This document shows positions 1 through 7,492 of a stretch of DNA of 33,298 nt, one piece after another (position 1 is the stretch's first letter; each line of letters begins with the position of its first letter). The stretch is from CAZYYO01 sp964650965 (lineage in GTDB: Bacteria; Bacillota; Clostridia; Lachnospirales; Lachnospiraceae). The stretch spans positions 1-33,298 of the forward strand of contig CAZYYO010000023.1 of assembly GCA_964650965.1 (NCBI GenBank). The letters are read 5' to 3'. The notes under the pieces are model-generated. The model ran no database searches. It was not told where the DNA came from and was given only the letters and a program-made list of their open reading frames with translations. A program made the translations under genes and the position numbers.

Positions 1-878
1 ACGTAATAATTCAACCAATTAGTATACAAAACATTTGCGTGAGACCTCCACTGGAGAAGGGGACGGGCGGTATCCTCATCCTCTGGATAATAATTCACTG
101 GCATATCAATGTCCAATCCCTTATCCTTATCTCTCTTGTATTCCTTGTCTAAGGTGTAACGGTCATACTCCGGGTGACCCATGACGAATATCTTGCTTCC
201 ATCCTTGGACATACATAGGAATACACCTACCTCTTCTGATTTAGCTAATACCACCAGGTCTTCACAGGCTTCGATATCGGCAGTTTCAATCTTGGTATGT
301 CTGGAATGAGGTGCCATGAACAGGTCATCAAAGCCTCGTACCAGCGGTACCTTTCTATTTTGCACCTGGTGCTCAAAGACGCCAAATACCTTGTCCTTCA
401 TCACATGCTTTTGGATTCCATAGTGGTAATACAATCCTGCCTGGGCTCCCCAGCATAAATGAAGGGTTGAGGTTACATGGGTCTTGCTCCATTCAAAGAT
501 GTCACACATTTCCTTCCAGTAATCTACCTCTTCATATTCATATAATTCGATAGGTGCACCGGTGATGATTAATCCATCCAGATACATATCCTTCACATCA
601 CTGAAATTCTCATAGAATTTATTCAAATGACTTTTGGAGGTATTTTTGGATTCATGGCTTTCTACGGTAATGAAGGTAATATCTACCTGCAGCGGTGTAT
701 TAGACAAGGACCTTAAAAGCTGCAGTTCTGTCTCCTCCTTTAAGGGCATCAGGTTTAGGATACCAATCTCAATCGGTCTGATATCCTGGTGCATTGCACG
801 ATTTTCATCCATTACAAATATATTTTCATGTTCTAGAATTGCCTTTGCCGGCAAATCACTTTGTGTTTTAATTGGCAT
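1..878 (-). CDS. metA: Homoserine O-acyltransferase MetA (probably acetyl-CoA type), 3' end cut by window edge
   Basis: This enzyme acylates the hydroxyl of L-homoserine, the first committed step of methionine synthesis, in the cytoplasm. The reverse-strand translation begins MPIKTQSDLPAKAILE and stays open to the window edge, showing 292 residues and ending NWLNYY; only the last few residues of the family are missing. Visible family marks are the nucleophile Cys in LHLCWGAQAG and the His/Glu pair in VMGHPEYDRYTL. Residue 111, in TGAPIE, is Glu; in studied MetA proteins Glu here goes with acetyl-CoA and Gly with succinyl-CoA, so I infer an acetyltransferase. The ATG lies 1 nt after the ligA stop, and its ribosome site (GGGGAGG) is inside the end of ligA, so the two are probably translationally coupled. 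I see no SAM riboswitch or separate promoter. Family call is secure; substrate is inferred from one residue. Confidence 0.95.
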   Translation of the reverse strand, partial: MPIKTQSDLPAKAILEHENIFVMDENRAMHQDIRPIEIGILNLMPLKEETELQLLRSLSNTPLQVDITFITVESHESKNTSKSHLNKFYENFSDVKDMYLDGLIITGAPIELYEYEEVDYWKEMCDIFEWSKTHVTSTLHLCWGAQAGLYYHYGIQKHVMKDKVFGVFEHQVQNRKVPLVRGFDDLFMAPHSRHTKIETADIEACEDLVVLAKSEEVGVFLCMSKDGSKIFVMGHPEYDRYTLDKEYKRDKDKGLDIDMPVNYYPEDEDTARPLLQWRSHANVLYTNWLNYY

Positions 879-879
879 A

Positions 880-2898
880 TTATGCCTCCCCTTTTTCTAT
901 CATTTCTAACAGCTGCTCCTCTGAGATTACAGTAACCCCCAGAGTATTTGCCTTATCTAACTTACTTCCTGCATTTTCACCTGCAAGGAGATAATCGGTC
1001 TTCTTGGATACAGAGCCGGACACCTTGCCACCATGACTTTCTATCATAGCTGCGGCATCACTTCTTCCCATACTTGGAAGGGTTCCAGTAATAACGAAGG
1101 TTTTACCGGCAAAGGTGTCATCCACTCCCTGGCTCTGCTGTGCCTGCATATTGACACCTACTGCTTTTAATTTCTCAAGAATCTCTATATTCTTCTCATC
1201 TCTAAGATATTGATAAATGCACTTGGCACTGATTTCACCAATATCATTTACCTCTGTTAATTCTTCCATGGTAGCATGTGTCAGGGCATCGATGGAGCCA
1301 AAATGTAACAGCAGTGTTTTCGCAGCTGCCTTTCCTACATTTGGAATTCCCAGGCCGGTAAAGAGACGGTAAGCATCATTATTCTTGGAGGCTTCAATCA
1401 TTCCAAGAAGCTTATCGGTATTCTTTTCTTTTCCAATGATTCCCTGTTGAATCAGTTCCTCTCGATGCTCCTTAAGGCTGTAAATGTCTGCAATAGTTGC
1501 AATATACTTCTGATGCACCAGCTCTTCCACGTATGCTGCACCAAAGCCCTTAATGTCCATGGCATCCCTGCTGACAAAGTTAATAATATGCCGCTCCAGC
1601 TGGGCCGGACAGGTTGGGGAGGTACATTTAATATCTGCTGTATTTTCCTCCCGCTGTGTAGGTGCGTGACACACTGGACATTCCTTGGGAATCTGGAAGG
1701 TAACGGTTCCTTCCGGCCGAAGGTCATGAAGCACCTGTTTTACCTTGGGAATAATTTCTCCAGATTTATATACCACGATGGTATCTCCAATGCCAACCCC
1801 TAATTCATTAATAAAATCCTGGTTGTGCAGGGTGGCTCTGGAAACGGTGGTTCCACACAGGCGAATTGGTTCAAATACTGCCGTTGGCGTAATTCTTCCT
1901 GTGCGTCCTACGGATAATTCGATATCAAGAAGCCTCGTCTGCTTCTCTTCCGGCGGATACTTGTATGCAACCGCCCATCTTGGTACCTTAGATGTGGTTC
2001 CTATCTGCTCTCGTTGAGCGAAGCTGTTAATTTTTACTACAGCACCATCAATATCATATCCCAGGTTACCGCGATTCTCTCCAATTTCACAGATTGCCTG
2101 CCATACCTCTTGCGCAGTGGTACACACCTTATAATTATCAATAACACGAATCCCCTGGCTCTTCATATATTCATAGGCCTGGGTATGAGTGGTAAATTCT
2201 CGACCGATGGACTGCTGTAAATTAAAGATAAAAAGGGACAGATTTTTTTCTTTTACCACCTTGGAATCTAATTGACGCAAGGCTCCTGCTGCACAGTTTC
2301 TGGGGTTTGCAAACAGCTTCTTTCCCAGCAGCTCCTGAAGCTCGTTGGCATGTTCAAAGGCTTCATTGGACATATATACTTCCCCACGAATTTCCAGATA
2401 TTCCGGTGCATCCTTCAGTCTGGTCTTTACATCTGATATAACTCTGGCATTACTGGTAACGTCCTCTCCAAAATTAATGCCGTCGCCTCTGGTTTCTGCC
2501 ATAACAAGCTGTCCGTTCTCGTAACGAAGAGACATGGACAGTCCATCAATCTTGTATTCTACTACGAATTCCGGATGATCCAGTTTTTCTATCATTTCCT
2601 CCACAAAGGCTTCTACTTCTTCTTTGGAAAATACATCTAACAGACTAAGCATAGGCACATTGTGACGCACCAGAACTCCCGCTTCTCTTTTCGCAGTCCC
2701 TCCTACTCGCTTGGTAGGGGAGTTATCATCTGCATATTGGGGATACTCCTTCTCTAACTTCTTTAGCCGCTGCATCAGCATATCATATTCGTAGTCCGTT
2801 ATCTCCGGTTCATCCATATTATAGTAGCGGTTAATATGGTATTCTATTGTCTCTCTTAAGGAGGTAATTTCATTTAAAATTTCCTGATTGGTTTCCAT
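880..2898 (-). CDS. ligA: NAD-dependent DNA ligase LigA
   Basis: LigA seals nicks in duplex DNA during replication and repair, using NAD+ as adenylate donor. At 672 residues it is full length. The order seen is: N-terminal Ia and adenylation domains with catalytic Lys116 in EYKIDGLS, the OB fold, a four-Cys zinc finger around residues 400-430 (CPVC...CTSPTC), helix-hairpin-helix repeats around 440-570 (GLGIPNVGKAAAK, VNDIGEISA), and a C-terminal BRCT domain from about 590 (FAGKTFVITG). The ATG has an AGAGGAA ribosome site. It follows rluF by 18 nt and is followed by metA after 1 nt, so rluF-ligA-metA reads as one operon. No defects seen. Confidence 0.98.
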   Translation of the reverse strand: METNQEILNEITSLRETIEYHINRYYNMDEPEITDYEYDMLMQRLKKLEKEYPQYADDNSPTKRVGGTAKREAGVLVRHNVPMLSLLDVFSKEEVEAFVEEMIEKLDHPEFVVEYKIDGLSMSLRYENGQLVMAETRGDGINFGEDVTSNARVISDVKTRLKDAPEYLEIRGEVYMSNEAFEHANELQELLGKKLFANPRNCAAGALRQLDSKVVKEKNLSLFIFNLQQSIGREFTTHTQAYEYMKSQGIRVIDNYKVCTTAQEVWQAICEIGENRGNLGYDIDGAVVKINSFAQREQIGTTSKVPRWAVAYKYPPEEKQTRLLDIELSVGRTGRITPTAVFEPIRLCGTTVSRATLHNQDFINELGVGIGDTIVVYKSGEIIPKVKQVLHDLRPEGTVTFQIPKECPVCHAPTQREENTADIKCTSPTCPAQLERHIINFVSRDAMDIKGFGAAYVEELVHQKYIATIADIYSLKEHREELIQQGIIGKEKNTDKLLGMIEASKNNDAYRLFTGLGIPNVGKAAAKTLLLHFGSIDALTHATMEELTEVNDIGEISAKCIYQYLRDEKNIEILEKLKAVGVNMQAQQSQGVDDTFAGKTFVITGTLPSMGRSDAAAMIESHGGKVSGSVSKKTDYLLAGENAGSKLDKANTLGVTVISEEQLLEMIEKGEA

Positions 2899-2916
2899 GA
2901 CTGGTTCCTCTCACTT

Positions 2917-3666
2917 CTACTGTTGATATTTCGATTCATTGCTGGAACTTGCAATCAGCTTTTGAAGCTGTGCATATTCTTCCTGAGTTATTTCCCGATA
3001 TTTTCCTTCTGGAATGTCACCTAAGGTTAGATTCATAATACGTACTCTTTGTAATTCTAAGACACGATAATCAAATAATTCACACATTCGTCGAATCTGT
3101 CGATTCAGACCCTGCGTAAGAACAATGGAAAATGTAAATTTATCTATTTTTTCCAGCCTGCATTTTCTGGTGATGGTCTTTAGCTCTCGAATGGGAACGC
3201 CATTGGACATATTCTTCAGAAATTCCCCGGTTATCGGCTTATTCACACGAACAATATATTCCTTCTCATGATAATTTCCGGCTCGCATCATCTTATTAAC
3301 AATATCCCCATGATTGGTCATTAATATAAGCCCTGTAGAATCCTTGTCTAGTCGGCCTACCGGATAGATACGCACCGGGTAATGCAGGAAATCTACAATA
3401 TTATCCTTTTCCCGTTTCTCTGCAGTACATACAATGCCCTTAGGTTTATTTACCAGTAGAATCACCTCTTTGGGTTTTGCCTTACTAGAAACCGGGGTAC
3501 CTCGAAAAATCACCTGGTCCTGTGAGCTGACCTTCTGTCCCATAACTGCTGTGATTCCATTCACCTGTACTTCACCAGCTTCTACTGCACGGTCTGCTTC
3601 TCTTCTAGAGCATATTCCATTTTCACTTAAATATTTATTTAACCTGATTTCTTCCTGCTGACTCAT
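2917..3666 (-). CDS. rluF: RsuA/RluB/E/F-family pseudouridine synthase, most like RluF (23S rRNA)
   Basis: The enzyme isomerises a uridine in ribosomal RNA to pseudouridine. An N-terminal S4 RNA-binding domain (residues about 5-55, RLNKYLSENGICSRREADR) is followed by the catalytic domain with the Asp of GRLDKDSTGL and the GLNRQIRRMCE motif. The wording of the S4 domain and of the NIVDF and GRLDKDS region is closest to E. coli RluF as I remember it, so U2604-type specificity is plausible, but RluB or RsuA-like activity cannot be excluded. I chose the ATG at 3666 (249 residues) rather than one 36 nt further upstream, because AGGAG lies 6 nt before it and the extra residues do not belong to the family. 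It is the first gene of a likely rluF-ligA-metA operon, with a strong hairpin just upstream. Confidence 0.88.
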   Translation of the reverse strand: MSQQEEIRLNKYLSENGICSRREADRAVEAGEVQVNGITAVMGQKVSSQDQVIFRGTPVSSKAKPKEVILLVNKPKGIVCTAEKREKDNIVDFLHYPVRIYPVGRLDKDSTGLILMTNHGDIVNKMMRAGNYHEKEYIVRVNKPITGEFLKNMSNGVPIRELKTITRKCRLEKIDKFTFSIVLTQGLNRQIRRMCELFDYRVLELQRVRIMNLTLGDIPEGKYREITQEEYAQLQKLIASSSNESKYQQ

Positions 3667-3692
3667 GTTATATACTCCTGCGTAACAAAGGA

Positions 3693-3714
3693 CGGAGGCC
3701 ACCTAAAGCCTCCG
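3693..3714 (-). terminator. GC-rich hairpin between the SH3-protein gene and rluF
   Basis: A 7-bp perfect stem (CGGAGGC with GCCTCCG) and 8-nt loop lie 24 nt after the SH3-protein stop, on the transcribed strand. The U tract behind it is poor (GUCCUUUG), so it may be a weak terminator, an mRNA 3'-end stabiliser, or an attenuator in front of rluF. Confidence 0.4.
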
Positions 3715-3737
3715 CCACAATCAATCCTGCTTCCCTT

Positions 3738-4979
3738 TTATTTCAAGAACTCTGTTTTCACATATCCCTCTTTATTTCCGTAGGTTACCTTAGTCCAACC
3801 CTCTGCATAGCTCATTTGAACCGTTACCTGTGAACCGGCGTAAGCAACAGCTGTTTTAGATGCTGTCTCACTCATACTGGATCTGACATTTACGGTATTG
3901 GTAAGGGTAATCACCTGTCCCTGTGTTAAGGTTCCGGTAGTATCCTGTGGTGTTTGCGCTGCTGCTGTTGCAGCTGCCTGGTCTGCCGTTAGGTATTCAC
4001 TCTTTACATATGCTCTTGTTCCGTTGAAATCAATTTTGCTCCAGCCGTCTGCATCTGCATATCTGGTTACAGCTGCACCTGCATCAATGGTTCCTAGAAT
4101 ATTGCCTGTCTCTGCTGCTGTATCTCTTACATTAATCTTAGCGGTTGCATATACAGTTACCTTATTGGCTTCCTCCTGGGCTGCCTGTGCCTGAGCATCT
4201 GCTGCTGCCTGGGCTTCTGCTGCTGCCTGAGCATCTGCCTGGGCCTGAGCATCTGCTGCTGCCTGTGCATCTGCTTCTGCCTGGGCCACTGCTGCCTTAT
4301 AATCCTGTGCCCATTGAGAAATTGCTGCCTGCAAAGAAGTATTCACAAAGGTATTTAAGCTTTCATCCTGCAGCATTGCATCATTACATTTCTGCTGAAC
4401 CTCTGCCTGAAGTGCTAAGATATCATCCTGCTGCTCATATGCGGCAATCAGTGCTGTCACATCCGGGCTCATTTCATTCTCTCCATTTGCCTGGTTAAAG
4501 GAGCTGTACGCATTGTCAATATACAGCTTGCCATCTGCATTGGTATTTACATAGAAGAAATCCAGTCCTGGTGCTGTGGTCTCAATATCCTTAAATTTAA
4601 TTTCCAAATATACAGAAACCAGATAAGAATTGTTATCCAATCCTCGCTTGCTATATACCTTCAGATTATTATATTGCTCTACATACTGACTAAAGAACTG
4701 AATGTAGCTTGTCTCTGCATCAGATACCGGTGTTGCCAGTGTCTTAATGCTGTCGGTATCCCCGGCTGCATAAGCTGTATAATAATTGGTAATTAATGTA
4801 TTTAATTCCTCATTAGAATCCTCTTCAAAGGATTGATATACGCCTGACATGGGATCCTTGTCTGATGCTGTTCCATCTGAACATGCATATAATACAAATA
4901 CAATTCCCACAATCACTGCTACTGCAGCAAAATATCTTACGTTTTTCTTGCAAAACTCTGTTATTTTTGATAAATCCAT
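3738..4979 (-). CDS. Membrane-anchored protein with Ala/Gln-rich linker and two bacterial SH3 domains
   Basis: This 413-residue protein of unknown role probably sits outside the membrane and binds cell wall. Residues about 17-33 form one membrane segment (AAVAVIVGIVFVLYA) after a short basic N-terminus, so the rest should be extracellular. Residues about 50-220 form an alpha/beta region resembling calcineurin/NTF2-like stalks of clostridial surface proteins, which I do not recognise firmly. Residues 233-274 are a low-complexity Ala/Gln/Asp/Glu helix (AQAEADAQAAADAQ...), and two SH3_3-type repeats follow at 275-332 and 354-413 (INVRDTAAETG, VNVRSSMSETA, each ending in YVK.EYL/FL). The ATG at 4979 has AGGAGG 5 nt away; an earlier in-frame ATG at 5042 lies inside the terminator of the upstream tRNA and is rejected. 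No catalytic domain is visible, so it may recruit or sense peptidoglycan. Confidence 0.85.
   Translation of the reverse strand: MDLSKITEFCKKNVRYFAAVAVIVGIVFVLYACSDGTASDKDPMSGVYQSFEEDSNEELNTLITNYYTAYAAGDTDSIKTLATPVSDAETSYIQFFSQYVEQYNNLKVYSKRGLDNNSYLVSVYLEIKFKDIETTAPGLDFFYVNTNADGKLYIDNAYSSFNQANGENEMSPDVTALIAAYEQQDDILALQAEVQQKCNDAMLQDESLNTFVNTSLQAAISQWAQDYKAAVAQAEADAQAAADAQAQADAQAAAEAQAAADAQAQAAQEEANKVTVYATAKINVRDTAAETGNILGTIDAGAAVTRYADADGWSKIDFNGTRAYVKSEYLTADQAAATAAAQTPQDTTGTLTQGQVITLTNTVNVRSSMSETASKTAVAYAGSQVTVQMSYAEGWTKVTYGNKEGYVKTEFLK
4158..4283 (-). repeat. Low-complexity coding repeat (Ala/Gln-rich linker)
   Basis: This DNA encodes residues 233-274 of the SH3 protein. It is built from near-repeats of GCA/GCT-type codons with GAT, CAG and GAA, giving AQA, ADA and AEA steps. 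It predicts a long charged helix and is a place where replication slippage could change linker length between strains. Confidence 0.75.
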
Positions 4980-5040
4980 ACGATCCTCCTGGTTCTTTTC
5001 ACTGGAACCTGATGCCATCATGTTATATTTCCATATATAC

Positions 5041-5059
5041 AAAAAACCCGTAACGGGTT
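5041..5059 (-). terminator. Intrinsic terminator of tRNA-Arg
   Basis: On the minus strand AACCCG-TTA-CGGGTT is followed directly by a run of T. It lies 11 nt after the tRNA 3' end, so the tRNA is probably a single-gene transcript, with some read-through into the SH3-protein gene possible. Confidence 0.85.
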
Positions 5060-5070
5060 CTCTGTTGTAA

Positions 5071-5144
5071 TGTAGACGACTGGATTCGAACCAGCGGTCT
5101 TCGGAGTCGGAGTCCGATGCGTTATCCAGCTACGCTACGCCTAC
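5071..5144 (-). tRNA. tRNA-Arg, anticodon CCG
   Basis: The 74-nt sequence folds as a full cloverleaf. The acceptor stem GTAGGCG pairs with CGTCTAC with one G-U. The D arm has GCG/CGC around TAGCTGGATAA. The anticodon stem TCGGA/TCCGA encloses loop CTCCGAC, placing CCG at 34-36. The T arm is GCTGG/CCAGT around TTCGAAT. The discriminator base is A and CCA is not encoded. It reads the arginine codon CGG. It has its own promoter overlapping the aroK end and its own terminator. Confidence 0.95.
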
Positions 5145-5167
5145 ATACGGTTTCTACAACCTTTTCT

Positions 5168-5196
5168 ATCTTAGCAAAATGCTTCTGTAAAGTCAA
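5168..5196 (-). promoter_or_regulatory. Sigma-A promoter for tRNA-Arg
   Basis: TTGACT and TAAGAT are separated by 17 bp. The -10 box ends 23 nt before the tRNA 5' base, and the -35 box overlaps the stop region of aroK. Position and spacing are convincing; no experimental support. Confidence 0.7.
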
Positions 5197-5696
5197 TGTA
5201 TTCTCTGTAGAATTTCATCTGCAATTTCCATGGAATCTCTGTCATCGGTAGTTACCACCATGTCTGCCGCTGCCAGGTATTTATCCATTCTCTGGTTCAT
5301 TAGCTCCGTAATTCCCTCAATGGTTTTTCTTCCCTGCAGAATTGGTCGATTCGTATCATGTGCAACGCGTTTTAACACCGTTTGTGGCGTGGCAGTCAAT
5401 AGTACAATCCTGCCGCTTTCTTTCATAATTGCCACATTTTCTTCTCTCATGGCAACACCACCACCGCAGGCAACAATATGGCAGCTTTCTTTTGCGATTT
5501 CATGTAATGCCTGGGTTTCAATTTTCCGAAACTCCTCTTCTCCCTGACTTTGGAAAATATCAGGAATGGACATATGCATTTTCTTCTCAATCCAATGGTC
5601 GGTATCAATAATATTCTGTTCACATTTTTGGGCAATGGCCCGGGCAACCGTACTTTTTCCTGTGCCCATAAATCCAATTAAATATATATTCTTCAT
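5193..5696 (-). CDS. aroK: Shikimate kinase AroK
   Basis: AroK transfers phosphate from ATP to shikimate, the fifth step to chorismate. The 167-residue length is normal. The P-loop GFMGTGKST is at residues 8-16, the shikimate-binding Asp is in DTDHWIE (about 32-38), the Arg in EEEFRKIE binds substrate, the glycine motif ACGGG follows at about 77-81, and the lid Arg is in TNRPIL. It starts 3 nt after the aroD stop, with its GGAG ribosome site in the end of aroD, so aroD-aroK are co-transcribed and probably coupled. Nothing odd. Confidence 0.97.
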   Translation of the reverse strand: MKNIYLIGFMGTGKSTVARAIAQKCEQNIIDTDHWIEKKMHMSIPDIFQSQGEEEFRKIETQALHEIAKESCHIVACGGGVAMREENVAIMKESGRIVLLTATPQTVLKRVAHDTNRPILQGRKTIEGITELMNQRMDKYLAAADMVVTTDDRDSMEIADEILQRIH

Positions 5697-5699
5697 TTT

Positions 5700-6467
5700 C
5701 TACTCCACATAATTATGATGCATAAAATCCAGTGCCCGCTGCAATTCTTCCATAGGAAGCTGTCCCGGTGCACTGCATTCCCCCATCGTTCCAAAGGTAA
5801 CACAGGAGCCAAACACCTCTCCACTGATTCTGCTAATCATCCCCAGCTTTCCCATAGACATGGTAATAATTGGAGTTTCCTTATATTCTTCATAAAAGTC
5901 ATTGGTTACTTTCAGCAAATCCAGCACATCAGATACACTCTGGGGCATCACCGCCAGCTTTACAATATCTGCATCTCCCTCTGCCATCTGCTGAAGCAGC
6001 ATATTCATCACCGCTATTGAAGGTGTCTCGTGAAAATCATGGTGGGAAGAAATAACAATCTGTCCTTCCTTTTGTAAATGGTGAATCACGGCTCTTGGCT
6101 GGTCCATTTCAAAGAACTCCACATCCATCATATCCCCACAGTGGCTTTCTCCAATCAGCTCTAGCGTATGTATCAGTGCTTTTCCTGTCAGCGTCCCTTT
6201 CCCGCCCTGACTGGTAGAGCGAATGGTCACCAACAGAACGGTATTCTTACAAATCTCCTTCAGCTGTCTAAGAACCTCCAAAGTAGCCTCATCATTACAT
6301 AAATCCTGGTAATAATCTGCTCTCCACTCCAGCATCACTCCACCGGCTTCTATCAGCCGTTTTGCCTCAGATAGTATCATCTCTTTCTCTGATGCCATAA
6401 TAGGCAGGCAAATCAAGGGTTTGTTATTATCAATGGTATGTCCTTTTATATGAATCTCTCGTCGCAA
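5700..6467 (-). CDS. aroD: Type I 3-dehydroquinate dehydratase AroD, TTG start
   Basis: AroD dehydrates 3-dehydroquinate to 3-dehydroshikimate through a Schiff base. I place the start at TTG 6467 (255 residues, beginning MRREIHIKGH) because GGAGG lies 8 nt before it and a good promoter lies just upstream. With this start the Schiff-base Lys falls at 170 (ADIVKLAVMP) and the general-base His at 143 (SSHHDF), matching the standard numbering of enteric type I enzymes. A longer frame from ATG 6539 has no ribosome site and would begin upstream of the predicted promoter. It is the first gene of aroD-aroK and is transcribed away from aroE. Type I (beta barrel) is clear; it is not the small type II dodecamer. 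Confidence 0.95.
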   Translation of the reverse strand: MRREIHIKGHTIDNNKPLICLPIMASEKEMILSEAKRLIEAGGVMLEWRADYYQDLCNDEATLEVLRQLKEICKNTVLLVTIRSTSQGGKGTLTGKALIHTLELIGESHCGDMMDVEFFEMDQPRAVIHHLQKEGQIVISSHHDFHETPSIAVMNMLLQQMAEGDADIVKLAVMPQSVSDVLDLLKVTNDFYEEYKETPIITMSMGKLGMISRISGEVFGSCVTFGTMGECSAPGQLPMEELQRALDFMHHNYVE

Positions 6468-6497
6468 GCTTATATCCTCCGTGTCATGGTTTTCTAT

Positions 6498-6526
6498 AGT
6501 ATAAATCACCAGAAATTTGGGTGCAA
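6498..6526 (-). promoter_or_regulatory. Sigma-A promoter for aroD-aroK
   Basis: TTGCAC and TATACT are spaced by 17 bp on the minus strand, giving a short leader before the TTG start at 6467. It sits back-to-back with the aroE promoter. Confidence 0.7.
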
Positions 6527-6530
6527 GGGT

Positions 6531-6559
6531 TTGACACATTTTTTATTATCCATTATTAT
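6531..6559 (+). promoter_or_regulatory. Sigma-A promoter for aroE-aroF
   Basis: A consensus TTGACA is separated by 17 bp from TATTAT, followed about 40 nt later by the aroE ATG. The -35 box is 4 bp from the -35 box of the divergent aroD promoter, so one bound regulator could affect both. Confidence 0.75.
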
Positions 6560-6605
6560 GATACCAGTGTAAAAATAAGTATACACCCTATAGAAGGAAC
6601 ATATT

Positions 6606-7466
6606 ATGAGCTATCAAATTACCGGACATACCAGACTAACAGGTTTGCTGGGGCATCCTGTGGCACACTCCATTTCCCCGCAAATGCATAATGAAGCATT
6701 TCGTACGCTGGGACTGGATTACGCTTATCTGGCCTTTGATATTACCCCAGAGCAGCTAGCGGATACCGTCAAGGGACTGCTTGCCATGAATGCAAGAGGC
6801 TTTAATTTAACCATGCCTTTTAAGACGCAAATCATTCCATATCTAGATGACTTGTCCCAGGCCGCCCGTCTGTCTCACTCTGTGAACACTGTGGTAAATG
6901 AAGATGGTCGACTGATTGGTCACACCACAGACGGTGTAGGCTATATGAATTCTGTGAAGGATGCCGGCGTTAACATCATTGGGAAGAAAATGGTACTGTT
7001 AGGTGCCGGTGGTGCAGCCACTTCGATTATCACACAAGCTGCATTAGACGGTGTATCTGCCATTTCTGTATTTAAAAGGAGGAATACCTCCTTTCATGAG
7101 ACAGAAGCCTTCGCCGCTGCCATTACCAAAAGTACCGGCTGCCAGGTTCATGTATATGATATGAAAGATACCTATCAGCTGAAAGAAGAAATTGACCGCA
7201 GTGCTATTCTTGTAAACGCTACCAACGTAGGTATGGGAGAGGATCACACCTCCTTAGTACCGAAGGAATATCTAAGACCTGAGCTGGTGGTAAGTGATAT
7301 TATTTACAATCCATTTATGACCAAGCTTCTTTCCGATGCTTCTGATTGTGGATGTACCTATTTTAACGGCTTATATATGCTGCTGTTCCAGGGAGCCGAA
7401 AGCTTCCGTTTATGGACCAATGCAGAGATGCCTATTGAACATATAAAGACAACATGCTTTTCATAA
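6606..7466 (+). CDS. aroE: Shikimate dehydrogenase AroE
   Basis: AroE reduces 3-dehydroshikimate to shikimate with NADPH. The 286 residues contain the substrate-site motif GHPVAHSISPQMHN (16-29), the catalytic Lys73 in NLTMPFKTQ and Asp109 in GHTTDG, and the nucleotide-binding glycine motif GAGGAATS (133-140). The C-terminal GLYMLLFQGAESFRLWT is typical. An AGAAGGA ribosome site precedes the ATG. It leads an operon with the DAHP synthase 26 nt downstream, and it is divergent from aroD-aroK. It belongs to the AroE proper group rather than the quinate dehydrogenase branch as far as motifs show. Confidence 0.96.
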   Translation: MSYQITGHTRLTGLLGHPVAHSISPQMHNEAFRTLGLDYAYLAFDITPEQLADTVKGLLAMNARGFNLTMPFKTQIIPYLDDLSQAARLSHSVNTVVNEDGRLIGHTTDGVGYMNSVKDAGVNIIGKKMVLLGAGGAATSIITQAALDGVSAISVFKRRNTSFHETEAFAAAITKSTGCQVHVYDMKDTYQLKEEIDRSAILVNATNVGMGEDHTSLVPKEYLRPELVVSDIIYNPFMTKLLSDASDCGCTYFNGLYMLLFQGAESFRLWTNAEMPIEHIKTTCFS

Positions 7467-7492
7467 AGAAGCATCCATACAAGGAGGATAAA

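Noticed and set aside
880..960. SAM riboswitch or separate promoter for metA
   Set aside because: The region is the 3' end of ligA and shows no such structure; coupling to ligA explains expression.
4145..4498. Plus-strand Leu/Pro-rich frame
   Set aside because: Shadow of the Ala/Gln repeat of the SH3 protein.
4980..5042. Upstream ATG for the SH3 protein
   Set aside because: It falls in the tRNA terminator and has no ribosome site; the ATG at 4979 has AGGAGG at 5 nt.
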